A stretch of 17,373 bases of DNA from an uncultured Bacteroidota bacterium (GCA_913056425.1 CAJXLR010000012.1:1-17373); one strand, 5' to 3'. Positions 8,427 to 16,329 are shown, counted from the stretch's first letter. A program made the numbers and translations. The notes: generated by a model not told the origin, from the sequence alone.

Positions 8427-9302
8427 TTATTGGGCCACTGGTGTTTCAGTACACTGAATGACTTCTGTGTTCGCTCCATCAGCATAGTGGAGAAGCACAA
8501 CAATAGCCGTGTTTTCCTGTACATATTTGTCCTTCAACTCCACCTCAAAACCCTTCTCAAATACACGACCTGTTTCAAAATCACTGCCCAAAGGAATGCC
8601 CTGAATTGTCGTCACAGCCTCACGAAGGATGTCGTGGTGGATGTAGTCCTTATTCTTGTTGTTGTCTGGCATTTTTTGGGTTGATTTAATATAGCTTTCT
8701 ATCACAAAAATTGACATATTAACCGGAGTTGATACTTTGTATAGGAAGGTAGCCTTCACATTTACCGCATATTTCAAACCTTCTGTGTTGATAGCGTCTA
8801 CCTCAACTTGGGCGAGTGCTTCTTCCTGCAAAATTTCACCCACTCTTGACCTCCATGTGGTATAGGGCAGGAAGGTCTGAGTTTCTCCTGCAAACACTTT
8901 GCGGTTTACAGCTCCCGTTGGTAAGCCACCTAACGACCCGGTGTAAAGTTGCTCGTAAATATTGGTTGCTATTTCTGTATTGAAGGTGTCTTTGCTGTCG
9001 TCATATGGGTTGGTTAGAGCCCCATTGGTGGTTGGATGAAGTGTCATAACTACCACACGGTCTTTTCCAAAATCGAGCTGTGTGGTGTGTGCTGCTTCTG
9101 CTGCCTTAGGACAGTTGTTACATCTTACGCCACTAATGTCCTCAATCAACGCGTTCCGCTTTACATTGGTTGGTAAGTCTGTTGTGACATAGGTCGTGTC
9201 GTTGAATAACACAATAGGCTCAGAGAAGTCTATGACCGGTGGAATTTCAGAACAACCCGTTAACACGGCCAAAGCGATGAGTATGTATGACAGCTTTTTC
9301 AT
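8427..9302 (-). CDS. Omp28-related lipoprotein with CxxC motif
   Basis: 291 residues. MKKLSYILIALAVLTGC is a lipoprotein signal peptide with lipobox VLTGC, making Cys17 the lipidation site, so the protein is an envelope lipoprotein. Residues about 47-130 (ALIEDISGVRCNNCPKAAEA, then RVVVMTLHPTTNG) resemble the thioredoxin-like start of the Omp28 family, named after a Porphyromonas outer membrane protein. Cys61 and Cys64 form a CNNC motif that could be redox-active, but I know of no established activity. The C-terminal part is beta-rich (NVKATFLYKVSTPVNMSIFVIESYI). It lies between rluB (22-base gap) and xerD (2-base gap) on the same strand, so co-transcription is likely, although the three genes have no obvious shared role. 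Confidence 0.82.
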   Translation of the reverse strand: MKKLSYILIALAVLTGCSEIPPVIDFSEPIVLFNDTTYVTTDLPTNVKRNALIEDISGVRCNNCPKAAEAAHTTQLDFGKDRVVVMTLHPTTNGALTNPYDDSKDTFNTEIATNIYEQLYTGSLGGLPTGAVNRKVFAGETQTFLPYTTWRSRVGEILQEEALAQVEVDAINTEGLKYAVNVKATFLYKVSTPVNMSIFVIESYIKSTQKMPDNNKNKDYIHHDILREAVTTIQGIPLGSDFETGRVFEKGFEVELKDKYVQENTAIVVLLHYADGANTEVIQCTETPVAQ

Positions 9303-9319
9303 AGACTAAAATTTCTAAC

Positions 9320-9327
9320 CAAATTTA
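9320..9327 (-). promoter_or_regulatory. -7-like element inside the end of rluB
   Basis: The minus strand reads TAAATTTG, a full match to TAnnTTTG, with the TAA being the rluB stop codon. It is 17 bases before the Omp28-like gene start, so it could give that gene and xerD an internal promoter. There is no convincing -33 element, and the match includes a stop codon expected anyway. Confidence 0.25.
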
Positions 9328-10218
9328 TCGAATTCTGGAGACGCGCTGTAGTTGCGTTATTTCTTTTTCTGTCAAATTTCTCCAGGTTCCACGTGCAACA
9401 CCTTGCTTGTCGAGACCGCCATAAATCACACGGTCAAGCTTTTCAACCTCGTAACCTAGTGCCTCGAACATCCGTCGAACAATTCTATTTCGTCCGATGT
9501 GAATTTCGACGCCGATCTTTCTTGGGTCTTCTCGATCAACCATTGCAATCTTGTCTGGTTTCATCCAGCCATCAAACAACTTAATTCCGTTTTTCAGTTT
9601 GTAAAAGTGTTTTTGCTCGATTGGTTTATTCAACTCTACACTGTAAATCTTGGTGACCTGACCTCGTGGGTGCATCAACCGTTGGGCAAGCTCACCATCA
9701 TTTGTGAAGATCAGAATACCCGTCGTGTTTCGGTCTAGTCTACCAACGGGGTATACCCGCTCCGCGTCAACATCTTGGACCAAATCCATAACCGTTTTGC
9801 GGTTTTGTGGGTCGTGCGTTGTTGTGATATAGTCCTTGGGTTTGTTGAGTAGAATGTAGGTCTTCTTGGTCGGCGATATTTCTTTGTCGTCCACCTTTAC
9901 TGTTTGGCCAGGCTGAACTTTGTGCCCCAGGGTTGTAACTACTTCATCTTCAACCTTTACTCTTCCGTTTTCAATGAGTTTGTCTGCCTCCCTCCTACTG
10001 CAGACGCCGCTGTTACTGATGTACTTGTTGAGTCGAAACTCGCTTGGTTTAACCTCTTTGGGTCGTGGTCTCTCCTGAGTTATTTTTCTTACTTCCCCTG
10101 TCTTCGGAATCCTTTTTCTTCTTCTTTTCTGTGGTCCGTGATTACGCTCACCATAAGGTCTCCGATTCTCACCTGAACCGGCATTCCCATGCCTTGTTCC
10201 ATTCTCGTTGTTGTTCAT
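9325..10218 (-). CDS. rluB: 23S rRNA pseudouridine synthase RluB-type
   Basis: 297 residues. The first 60 are a low-complexity, very basic tail rich in Asn, Gly, Arg and Lys (for example KRRRKRIPKTGEV), common in Bacteroidota members and likely to bind RNA. Residues 61-115 are an S4 RNA-binding domain (FRLNKYISNSGVCSRREADK). The RluB/RluE/RluF/RsuA catalytic domain follows: YILLNKPKDYITTT, then VYPVGRLDRNTTGILIFTNDG, with Asp162 as the catalytic aspartate, then IGRNRIVRRMFEALGYEVEKL. The enzyme isomerises uridine in ribosomal RNA; RluB in E. coli modifies U2605 of 23S rRNA. Assignment to RluB rather than RsuA or RluF rests on length, the S4 domain and the GRNRIVRRMFEALG pattern, and is not certain. 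It is the first gene of the operon with the Omp28-like gene and xerD. Confidence 0.87.
   Translation of the reverse strand: MNNNENGTRHGNAGSGENRRPYGERNHGPQKRRRKRIPKTGEVRKITQERPRPKEVKPSEFRLNKYISNSGVCSRREADKLIENGRVKVEDEVVTTLGHKVQPGQTVKVDDKEISPTKKTYILLNKPKDYITTTHDPQNRKTVMDLVQDVDAERVYPVGRLDRNTTGILIFTNDGELAQRLMHPRGQVTKIYSVELNKPIEQKHFYKLKNGIKLFDGWMKPDKIAMVDREDPRKIGVEIHIGRNRIVRRMFEALGYEVEKLDRVIYGGLDKQGVARGTWRNLTEKEITQLQRVSRIR
9385..9400. promoter_or_regulatory. parS-like ParB-binding site (weak)
   Basis: GGTTCCACGTGCAACA matches the ParB consensus TGTTNCACGTGNAACA at every fixed position except the first. It lies in the C-terminal coding region of rluB, over codons for a conserved Gly-Thr-Trp. Coding constraint could therefore explain part of the match, so on its own it would be unconvincing; two stronger or better-placed matches lie 2.3 and 3.1 kb away. 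Confidence 0.45.
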
Positions 10219-10222
10219 ACTG

Positions 10223-10230
10223 CAAAGTTA
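10223..10230 (-). promoter_or_regulatory. Bacteroidota -7 element for rluB
   Basis: The minus strand reads TAACTTTG, a full match to TAnnTTTG, only 4 bases before the rluB ATG. No TTG is seen at the expected -33 distance. The divergent 171-base gap (10219-10389) must also hold the promoter of the plus-strand operon. A one-mismatch TAACTTCG at 10368-10375 or TTGTTTTG at 10377-10384 are candidates for that. No hairpin or RNA gene was seen in the gap. Confidence 0.4.
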
Positions 10231-10389
10231 GTCTTACATCTATAAACGATGGTGCATTTGATTTTGTGTTTTACCAAGAGTATAAAATTCTGTTCACCCT
10301 GTGTAAACTGTTTATCATATCAACGGTGCAGCGTTGTGTTCTCGCTAGTAATCACAACATATGAGGCCTAACTTCGTTGTTTTGTTGTC

Positions 10390-12084
10390 GTGATCAGAGT
10401 TATCATTATATCGTTGTTAATGTTGCTGCCAACGTGCAGCTGGGCACTGGTTTCTGCTCCAAACCTTGTCCGCGCTTGTTTGAACCCAGGCGACAGTATG
10501 GTAACTCTTGACTTTGGGGCAACTCTTGATGTTTGTGGTTCCTTTGACCACCACACGGTATATGCTTCTGAAAATGGTGTAACGTACTTTGCTTTCGCGT
10601 CCATTACCAATATATCAGCCACTCAAGTTCAGTTTAAACTTCCAAATGCCAACCCAACTTGGTCCTTCTATTTAATGTCTACATACCTATGCAATGGTGT
10701 TGATTCCACTAGTTCTGATACGCTGTCACTAGACATTTCGGAACCCCCAATTAGTTCTATAGACTCTGTTTCGGTAGATGTGTCAAGTCAGAATGTCTTG
10801 GTTGGTTGGACACGCAATTCTGCACCCGACACAAGGGGCTATCGACTTTATACTTTGAGTAACGCTATTAATAGTCGCCTTGGAGACACGTCAGAAAACG
10901 CATATGTCGTTGTTAATCAAAATGTTACCTCGAAAACCAGGTACACTTTAGCGGCTTTTGACAGCTGCAACCTGTTTTCTCCAATTTCCAACCCGCACAG
11001 TCCCATAACGCTTTCCACATCCCTTGACACCTGCTCCAGAAGCGCACAGTTGTCTTGGACTCCTTATGAAGGTTGGTCCACTGATAGGCACGTTGTTTAC
11101 GCTTCTTTGAATGGGTCGACCTTCCAACCACTCACTGCATCGGTTGCTGCGAATGGAACCAAGTTCCAATACACAGACATTAGAACCGGCGACAGTTTGT
11201 GTTATTTTGTCCGCGCCTATTCCCCCGCCCCACAAAACTTCTCATCCAGTTCCAATGTGTCTTGCATTAAAATGGAAGAATACCAGTTACCGGAAATAGT
11301 TTATCTAAGTCAGGTAACCGTAGAATCAAAAGACGAAATAAAAATTGAGTGTTTCGTAGAAAACAACGGTCCGTCCGACAGCTTGGTACTCTATCGTTGG
11401 GATGGATCAGAAACACAACTATCATCAGCTAAACTACTGAAGGGTAGCAACTTTTACGGGTTCACCGACAACGTTGTTTCAACGGACTACCAAACCTATG
11501 AATACCGGGTTCGAACCTTCGCCCCATGTTTGGGGGCAACCAATGCTTCTGCCATTGGCACATCCATACACTTACAAGTTGGTGGTGAGATGATCCGTTG
11601 GAATGAATACGAGAACTGGGACATTGGGGTTCAGGAATACCAAGTTTTAGGGTTAAGTTCCACGTGGAACACACTAACTACTACCAACAATTTGTCATTC
11701 GAAAACACCGACACCAATGTACAGTGCTTTCAAATTTTAGCCATAGAACAACCTAACCAATATGGCTTTGTGCGAGAATCATACAGTAATGTCGTTTGCA
11801 CAGATAGGGAGCCTAAGTTCTTTATTCCCAACGCATTAAACCCGCTTTCACCAAACAATACGCTTACGGTAAAAGGAACATCTATTGATCCGAACTCATT
11901 TGACATGGTTGTATTCAATCGGTGGGGAGAGCAAATATTCAAAACAACCGATATAAAAGAAGGGTGGAAGGTTGACGACAGTGGCCCACACATCCCACTA
12001 GGTGTGTACTTCTACGATATATCTTTGAAAGACTTAAAGGGTAACAGACACAAGTTAAACGGCAGTATCCGAATTATTCGATGA
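10390..12084 (+). CDS. Secreted T9SS type B (gliding motility-associated C-terminal domain) protein
   Basis: 564 residues, starting with GTG at 10390; there is no in-frame ATG upstream, and the GTG gives a proper signal peptide (MIRVIIISLLMLLPTCSWA). Residues about 25-460 are a series of beta-sandwich modules resembling fibronectin type III domains, each about 95-100 residues and rich in Ser, Thr and paired cysteines. Examples are NVLVGWTRNSAPDTRGYRLY, AQLSWTPYEGWSTDRHVVY and a third with YEYRVRTFAPC. Residues 475-564 are the type B CHU_C sorting domain: FFIPNALNPLSPNN, VVFNRWGEQIFKT, and PLGVYFYDISLKDLKGN to GSIRIIR. Such proteins are exported by T9SS and held on the cell surface, often as adhesins. 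No catalytic domain is visible. Its stop overlaps the ybeY start by 4 bases (ATGA), so they are probably translated from one message. A parS-like site lies inside the coding region. Confidence 0.88.
   Translation: MIRVIIISLLMLLPTCSWALVSAPNLVRACLNPGDSMVTLDFGATLDVCGSFDHHTVYASENGVTYFAFASITNISATQVQFKLPNANPTWSFYLMSTYLCNGVDSTSSDTLSLDISEPPISSIDSVSVDVSSQNVLVGWTRNSAPDTRGYRLYTLSNAINSRLGDTSENAYVVVNQNVTSKTRYTLAAFDSCNLFSPISNPHSPITLSTSLDTCSRSAQLSWTPYEGWSTDRHVVYASLNGSTFQPLTASVAANGTKFQYTDIRTGDSLCYFVRAYSPAPQNFSSSSNVSCIKMEEYQLPEIVYLSQVTVESKDEIKIECFVENNGPSDSLVLYRWDGSETQLSSAKLLKGSNFYGFTDNVVSTDYQTYEYRVRTFAPCLGATNASAIGTSIHLQVGGEMIRWNEYENWDIGVQEYQVLGLSSTWNTLTTTNNLSFENTDTNVQCFQILAIEQPNQYGFVRESYSNVVCTDREPKFFIPNALNPLSPNNTLTVKGTSIDPNSFDMVVFNRWGEQIFKTTDIKEGWKVDDSGPHIPLGVYFYDISLKDLKGNRHKLNGSIRIIR
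11656..11671. promoter_or_regulatory. parS-like ParB-binding site (best match)
   Basis: AGTTCCACGTGGAACA differs from TGTTCCACGTGGAACA only at the first base. GTTCCACGTGGAAC (11657-11670) is a perfect 14-base palindrome. It falls inside the T9SS type B protein gene, encoding Ser-Thr-Trp-Asn, in a region of that protein with no obvious conserved motif, so protein coding does not explain it. ParB sites are often inside genes within a few kilobases of the replication origin. Confidence 0.7.
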
Positions 12085-12497
12085 CAAACATCACTTTCAA
12101 TTTCGCAGACATAGAAAACCAACCAAGTATCAATAAACACTACGATTGGCTTGTGTCTACATCAGAATTATTGTTCTCTGATATCTATGAACTGTCCTAC
12201 GTTTTTTGTAGTGATGGTTACCTATTAGATATAAACAAAAAGGCTTTAAATCACTACTACTACACAGATATCATAACATTCGACTTGCGTGACGACGAAA
12301 CCTCACCATTACATGCTGAAATATATATCAGCACCGACCGTGTTAAGGATAACGCAAACGAAAACAGCGTTACCTTTGCACACGAATTGCGACGCGTAAT
12401 GGTACACGGTCTGTTGCATCTCACCGGATACAACGACCATACGGACGAGGAAAAGAAGATCATGCGCGCCAAAGAAGAGGAGTTTATTAATCTCTAA
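12081..12497 (+). CDS. ybeY: Endoribonuclease YbeY (16S rRNA maturation)
   Basis: 138 residues, slightly shorter than the 150-160 of proteobacterial members. YbeY is a zinc-dependent single-strand endoribonuclease involved in 16S rRNA 3' end maturation and ribosome quality control in the cytoplasm. The fold is recognisable from YYYTDIITFDLRDD (residues about 59-72), the AEIYISTDRV strand, and the helix FAHELRRVMVHGLLHLTGYNDH. Zinc ligands are His109, His113 and probably His120. The usual motif HGxLHLxGYDH has five residues between the second and third histidines; here there are six because of an extra Asn in GYNDH. The start is fixed by the 4-base ATGA overlap with the upstream gene, implying translational coupling. 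mnmG follows after 21 bases, and the gap is mostly filled by a parS-like palindrome. Confidence 0.92.
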   Translation: MTNITFNFADIENQPSINKHYDWLVSTSELLFSDIYELSYVFCSDGYLLDINKKALNHYYYTDIITFDLRDDETSPLHAEIYISTDRVKDNANENSVTFAHELRRVMVHGLLHLTGYNDHTDEEKKIMRAKEEEFINL

Positions 12498-12513
12498 CGC
12501 TCCACGTGGAACA
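12498..12513. promoter_or_regulatory. parS-like ParB-binding site between ybeY and mnmG
   Basis: CGCTCCACGTGGAACA matches TGTTCCACGTGGAACA at 14 of 16 positions (differences at positions 1 and 3); TCCACGTGGA is a perfect palindrome. It occupies nearly all of the 21-base gap between ybeY and mnmG, so there is no protein constraint to explain it. It could instead be an operator for another palindrome-binding regulator, but two similar sites nearby favour ParB. Confidence 0.6.
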
Positions 12514-12518
12514 TTGAC

Positions 12519-14378
12519 ATGGAAACAAATTATGACGTAATCGTTGTTGGTGCTGGACACGCCGGTTCGGAAGCGGCTCATGCCGCTGCTCAATTGGGAA
12601 GTTCTGTCCTTCTGATAACCATGAACATGGAAACCATTGCTAAAATGTCGTGCAACCCGGCGATGGGCGGTGTAGCCAAAGGTCAGATTGTGCGAGAAAT
12701 TGATGCTCTTGGTGGAATGAGTGGTGTAATATCTGACCGGTCAGCCATACAGTTTCGCATGTTAAACCGCTCGAAAGGTGCTGCGATGTGGAGTCCTAGA
12801 ACGCAAAACGATCGCCAGCTGTTCTCCGTGTACTGGAGAGAGACATTGGAGCAGAATCCAAATGTCAGCTTCTTTCAAGACATGGTCAAGGAGGTTATTG
12901 TAGAAGGTGACTCTATTAAAGGTGTGAAAACCGGAATGGACTTTACATTCTACGCGCCTTCTGTTGTTTTAACCAGCGGTACTTTCATGAATGGTCTGAT
13001 CCACATTGGGAGAAACAACTTTGGTGGTGGGAGAATGGCTGAGCGTGCCTCTACTGGTATAACGCGACAATTGGAACAGTTTGGTTTTGAATCGGGAAGG
13101 ATGAAAACTGGAACACCTCCACGTGTAGATGGGAGAAGTTTGGATTTCTCTAAGATGGAAGAACAGAAGGGAGATGATAACCCAGGAAACTTTTCCTACT
13201 TAAACCAACACAAACTCACGAAACAACGTAGCTGCCACATTACATATACAAACGACGAAGTTCACGATTTACTGAGAGAGGGTTTCGACGACAGTCCTAT
13301 GTTCAATGGAACCATTCAGAGTCTTGGGCCTCGTTATTGTCCTAGTATCGAGGATAAGATTAATCGGTTCGCAGAACGTAACCGCCATCAAATCTTTGTA
13401 GAACCGGAAGGATGGGATACCGTTGAAATATATGTGAATGGCTTCAGTACATCATTACCTGTGGAGGTACAGTTAAACGCAATCCAAAAAATTCCCGGCT
13501 TTGAGTCCTGTAAGATTTTTAGACCCGGTTACGCAATCGAATACGACTACTTCCCTCCTACTCAGCTAAAGCAAAACCTAGAGACTAAAATATTATCCGG
13601 TTTGTTTTTTGCCGGTCAAATCAACGGTACTACCGGATATGAAGAAGCTGCGTGTCAAGGTCTTATGGCGGGGATTAACGCACATCAATACACCACAAAT
13701 AAAGAACCGTTTGTTCTTTCTAGATCTGATGCGTACATCGGTGTTCTTATCGACGACTTAATCAATAAAGGAACCGAAGAACCTTACCGCATGTTTACGT
13801 CTCGTGCTGAATATCGCATTCTATTAAGGCAAGACAATGCCGATCAGCGGTTAACACCTATTGGTAGAGAAATAGGTTTGGTAACAGACGAACGAATGGA
13901 GTCTTTTGAGAATAAAATGTCTTTATTCTACAAGCTGGAAAAGACAACTCAATCCACAAGTGTGGATCCTAACGATATAAATACTTTTCTTGAGTCTAAA
14001 AACACTTCAGGTATCAAGCAGAAAGTGAAGATGGACCGAATAATTGCCCGACCACAAGTAAAGGCTTCTGAATTGCTTCAAATAGACAATTTAAAGCCTT
14101 TATTATACCCATACTCTGAAGAACTTCTAGACCTGGTAGAGATTGGAATAAAATACGAAGGATACATCAAGAAGGAGCAAGACATGGTTGAAAAACTGAA
14201 GAAGTTTGAAGATCTATACATTAAAGAAGACTTTGATTACAGTAAACACCCATCTCTATCATCAGAAGCCAAGGAGAAGCTATCTGAAATAAAACCTACC
14301 AGTATTGGTCAAGCTTCCCGAATTAGCGGAGTAAGTCCTGCCGATGTTTCTGTTCTAATAGTTTACTTTGGACGATGA
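12519..14378 (+). CDS. mnmG: tRNA uridine 5-carboxymethylaminomethyl modification enzyme MnmG (GidA)
   Basis: 619 residues, the normal length for the family. With MnmE it installs the carboxymethylaminomethyl group at C5 of wobble uridine 34 in certain tRNAs, using FAD, NADH and methylenetetrahydrofolate. The N-terminal FAD-binding motif is G11-A-G-H-A-G16. CNPAMGGVAKGQIVREIDALGG contains Cys45, and GPRYCPSIEDK contains Cys274, the equivalents of the two conserved cysteines (47 and 277) of the E. coli enzyme. GYAIEYDYFPPTQL and the second FAD-contact segment FFAGQINGTTGYEEAACQG are intact. The C-terminal helical domain ends in RISGVSPADVSVLIVYF, the region that contacts MnmE and tRNA. It is preceded by a parS-like site and overlaps the next gene by 4 bases (ATGA). 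mnmG is a classic neighbour of the chromosomal origin in many bacteria, which is relevant to the AT-rich gap 1.6 kb downstream. Confidence 0.97.
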   Translation: METNYDVIVVGAGHAGSEAAHAAAQLGSSVLLITMNMETIAKMSCNPAMGGVAKGQIVREIDALGGMSGVISDRSAIQFRMLNRSKGAAMWSPRTQNDRQLFSVYWRETLEQNPNVSFFQDMVKEVIVEGDSIKGVKTGMDFTFYAPSVVLTSGTFMNGLIHIGRNNFGGGRMAERASTGITRQLEQFGFESGRMKTGTPPRVDGRSLDFSKMEEQKGDDNPGNFSYLNQHKLTKQRSCHITYTNDEVHDLLREGFDDSPMFNGTIQSLGPRYCPSIEDKINRFAERNRHQIFVEPEGWDTVEIYVNGFSTSLPVEVQLNAIQKIPGFESCKIFRPGYAIEYDYFPPTQLKQNLETKILSGLFFAGQINGTTGYEEAACQGLMAGINAHQYTTNKEPFVLSRSDAYIGVLIDDLINKGTEEPYRMFTSRAEYRILLRQDNADQRLTPIGREIGLVTDERMESFENKMSLFYKLEKTTQSTSVDPNDINTFLESKNTSGIKQKVKMDRIIARPQVKASELLQIDNLKPLLYPYSEELLDLVEIGIKYEGYIKKEQDMVEKLKKFEDLYIKEDFDYSKHPSLSSEAKEKLSEIKPTSIGQASRISGVSPADVSVLIVYFGR

Positions 14379-15961
14379 GAATAACACAATTAGTTGCTCT
14401 ACTTCTTTTAATAATCGTTGGCTGTGCTACTGTCGACGTTCCTCCCGGTGGCGATATAGATGTTACTGCCCCTCAACTGGTTCGTTCTTACCCGGATAGT
14501 GCCGAAACACTTGTTAGCCCTTCTTACATCAAGTTGGAATTTGACGAGTACATCGTTCTGAATAATCTCAAGTCTAACCTAATTATATCACCCCCTTTAC
14601 GAAAAAGTTTTGACGTAAAACAAAAGGGTAAGACTTTAACGCTAGAGTTAAATGAGTTCCTATCATAAAACACGACATACCAGTTTTATTTTGGTAACAC
14701 AGTAAAGGATCTTAATGAAGGGAATGAAACCAAAGATTTTAGATTAATATTTTCTACAGGTAGCTTCTTGGATTCTTCAACCTTAGCAGGACACATATTA
14801 GATGCTTTTTCCAAGGAACCACAAGAAGGAGTTAAGGTATTCTTATTCTCTAATCCTGGTGACAGTTGCTTATATAAAGAAACACCAGAATATGTTACTG
14901 TAACCGATAAAACTGGTCGCTTTTTTTTCCAAAACATTAAAGATAAAGAGTACTCAGTTTTTGGAGTTAAAGATGATAACAACAACAATAGACTTGACCC
15001 AAAGGAATATGTTGCGTTCTTTAAGAGTACGTACACCGCAAATACCGATACGTGTGTTTTACACCTATTCTCCAATGTGGTAGATGATACTCTTACTGTC
15101 TCTTCACCTAGATACCTTGGAAATGATCTTTTTGCTTTTGCTATCAAGGGTCTTACTAAAAGAGAAGAAGTTGTTGTTCAGTCTATCACGGGATTGACTT
15201 CATTAAATAAAAAAAATCAACTGCCCAACTGGTTAAATAATTCAAGGGATACCATTTTCGTCCTTTGCCCATTCTTTGACGAAGTAGATAGTTGTTCCAT
15301 ACAATTCAGTCAAGGCCGATTTTCTTTTCCAATTACTTTTCTTAAAAACAAAATCAATAAGTCGTTTGTAAAAAAGATTGAGTTAATTGAAACTAGAAAT
15401 ACCTCCCTTCAATTAAAAACCAACTACCCCATAAAGAAAATCAACTCACAACTGTTGAGCTGCATCAAAGACGACACGACGATAGTTGCCTGTATAGACA
15501 CCGCGTTTATAACATCCTATAACTCTATAAAAGTTTCTTTAAAATCCGGTACCAATGATCAAGGTAAGCTTATACTTAATCCAAAAGCAATACAATACTT
15601 TGATGAATCCTATAACGCTAGTGATACCTTATTATACAAAAATTTTTCAAAACAAGATTTTGGTGTACTCAAACTAAAACTCAAAAACCTACCATCCGAA
15701 GATCATTTGTTTCTAGTTCAGGAAGAAAATAAACAGTATAACATTCATCTGCCCGTAGAAACAGACACCACTTTTGTTTTTGATGCGCTTGAAAAAGGTC
15801 AATATGATTTTTATCTATACAAAGACGCAAATAAAAATATGCAATGGAATCACGGTGTTTATTTAAAAAATCAACTTTCTGAGCGTATTTGGCGCTTAAA
15901 TTCTCCTATAGAGATAAGGTCGAACTGGGAAACTGAAGTCATTTTTGATTTAACAAAATAA
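14375..15961 (+). pseudogene. Ig-like domain lipoprotein gene interrupted by one in-frame TAA
   Basis: A 529-codon frame (final stop TAA included) broken only at codon 98 by TAA at 14666-14668. The frame is unchanged on both sides: before it comes KTLTLELNEFLS, after it NTTYQFYFGNTVKDLNEGN, then FSTGSFLDSSTLAGHILDAF. This is the expected continuous order for Bacteroidota Ig-like (SbsA/Big_5-type) lipoproteins, where a Lys, Glu or Pro would precede NTTY. MRITQLVALLLLIIVGC is a lipoprotein signal with Cys17. Residues about 25-135 are the Ig-like domain, followed by a carboxypeptidase-regulatory-like module (GHILDAFSKEPQEGVKVFLF) and a beta-rich C-terminal half. The start overlaps the mnmG stop (ATGA). 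Without readthrough only a 97-residue fragment is made; a TTG at 14768 could start a second part but would lack a signal peptide. A natural nonsense mutation, a base-calling error and recoding cannot be separated here. Function unknown. Confidence 0.8.
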
Positions 15962-16068
15962 ATATCTAATAATCAACGAGTTACAAATTAATCTAATTGT
16001 TAATAAACCCGTGGATTTCTTAGATGTTACTTTCACCTATTATTTCAACCATGCAAAAAAGTTAACTA

Positions 16069-16096
16069 AGGTTCACAACTATGAACTAAAGAACCT
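16069..16096. repeat. Short inverted repeat in the AT-rich gap
   Basis: AGGTTC at 16069-16074 and GAACCT at 16091-16096 are perfect inverted 6-mers with a 16-base spacer. The spacer itself contains GAAC at 16083, so an alternative pairing with GTTC is possible. It may be a small structure or a protein site within the candidate origin; it may also be chance. Confidence 0.3.
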
Positions 16097-16155
16097 CTTT
16101 ATAAACAGAGTGAATTTTTTTTTGAAATTAACAATTTTCTGTTTTAACAAATATT

Positions 16156-16164
16156 TAATCCACA
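16156..16164 (+). promoter_or_regulatory. DnaA-box-like site (one mismatch)
   Basis: TAATCCACA differs from TTATCCACA at the second base and is followed by G. It is the best DnaA-box-like match in the gap. Confidence 0.4.
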
Positions 16165-16260
16165 GAAGAGAATTATAGGCAAAGAAATAGTAGAGAGAAA
16201 GAAATATTTATATGTTAATAGAAGGTTTAAAAGTATCTCTTATAAAATCCTTGTACACCA

Positions 16261-16277
16261 ATACCCACAAATCCACA
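16261..16277 (+). promoter_or_regulatory. Two adjoining DnaA-box-like sites
   Basis: ATACCCACA (16261-16269) runs directly into AAATCCACA (16269-16277), sharing one base. Each has two mismatches to TTATCCACA, so individually they are weak. The tandem arrangement in the same orientation as the site at 16156 is the reason for listing them. Confidence 0.3.
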
Positions 16278-16329
16278 GGACTAGAGAAATAAGAATTATA
16301 ATTTTTAAAATATTATTACTCTTTATTAC

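Noticed and set aside
10219..10389. tRNA, small RNA or riboswitch in the rluB/T9SS protein gap
   Set aside because: No cloverleaf, long stem or terminator hairpin could be traced; only promoter-like motifs are seen.
13120..13125. CACGTG in mnmG, with others at 4487 and 4802 in the hydrolase gene, considered as parS
   Set aside because: The flanking bases do not match GTTN and NAAC well, and the mnmG case encodes the conserved Pro-Pro-Arg-Val segment.
14375..14767. A frameshift in the Ig-like lipoprotein gene
   Set aside because: The parts before and after the TAA are in the same reading frame, and the intervening codons read as a good domain continuation, so it is a single stop codon and not an insertion or deletion.
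14686..15147. 153-codon open frame on the minus strand
   Set aside because: It is antisense to the well-supported lipoprotein frame, with no motif, promoter or signal peptide.
15981..16003. Imperfect palindrome TTACAAATTA / TAATTGTTAA
   Set aside because: Only 8 of 10 positions pair, all A/T-rich, which is expected by chance here.
16213..16293. 26-codon open frame inside the AT-rich gap (MLIEGLKVSLIKS start)
   Set aside because: It is short, overlaps the DnaA-box-like motifs, and has no supporting promoter or conserved feature; chance open frames are common in such DNA.
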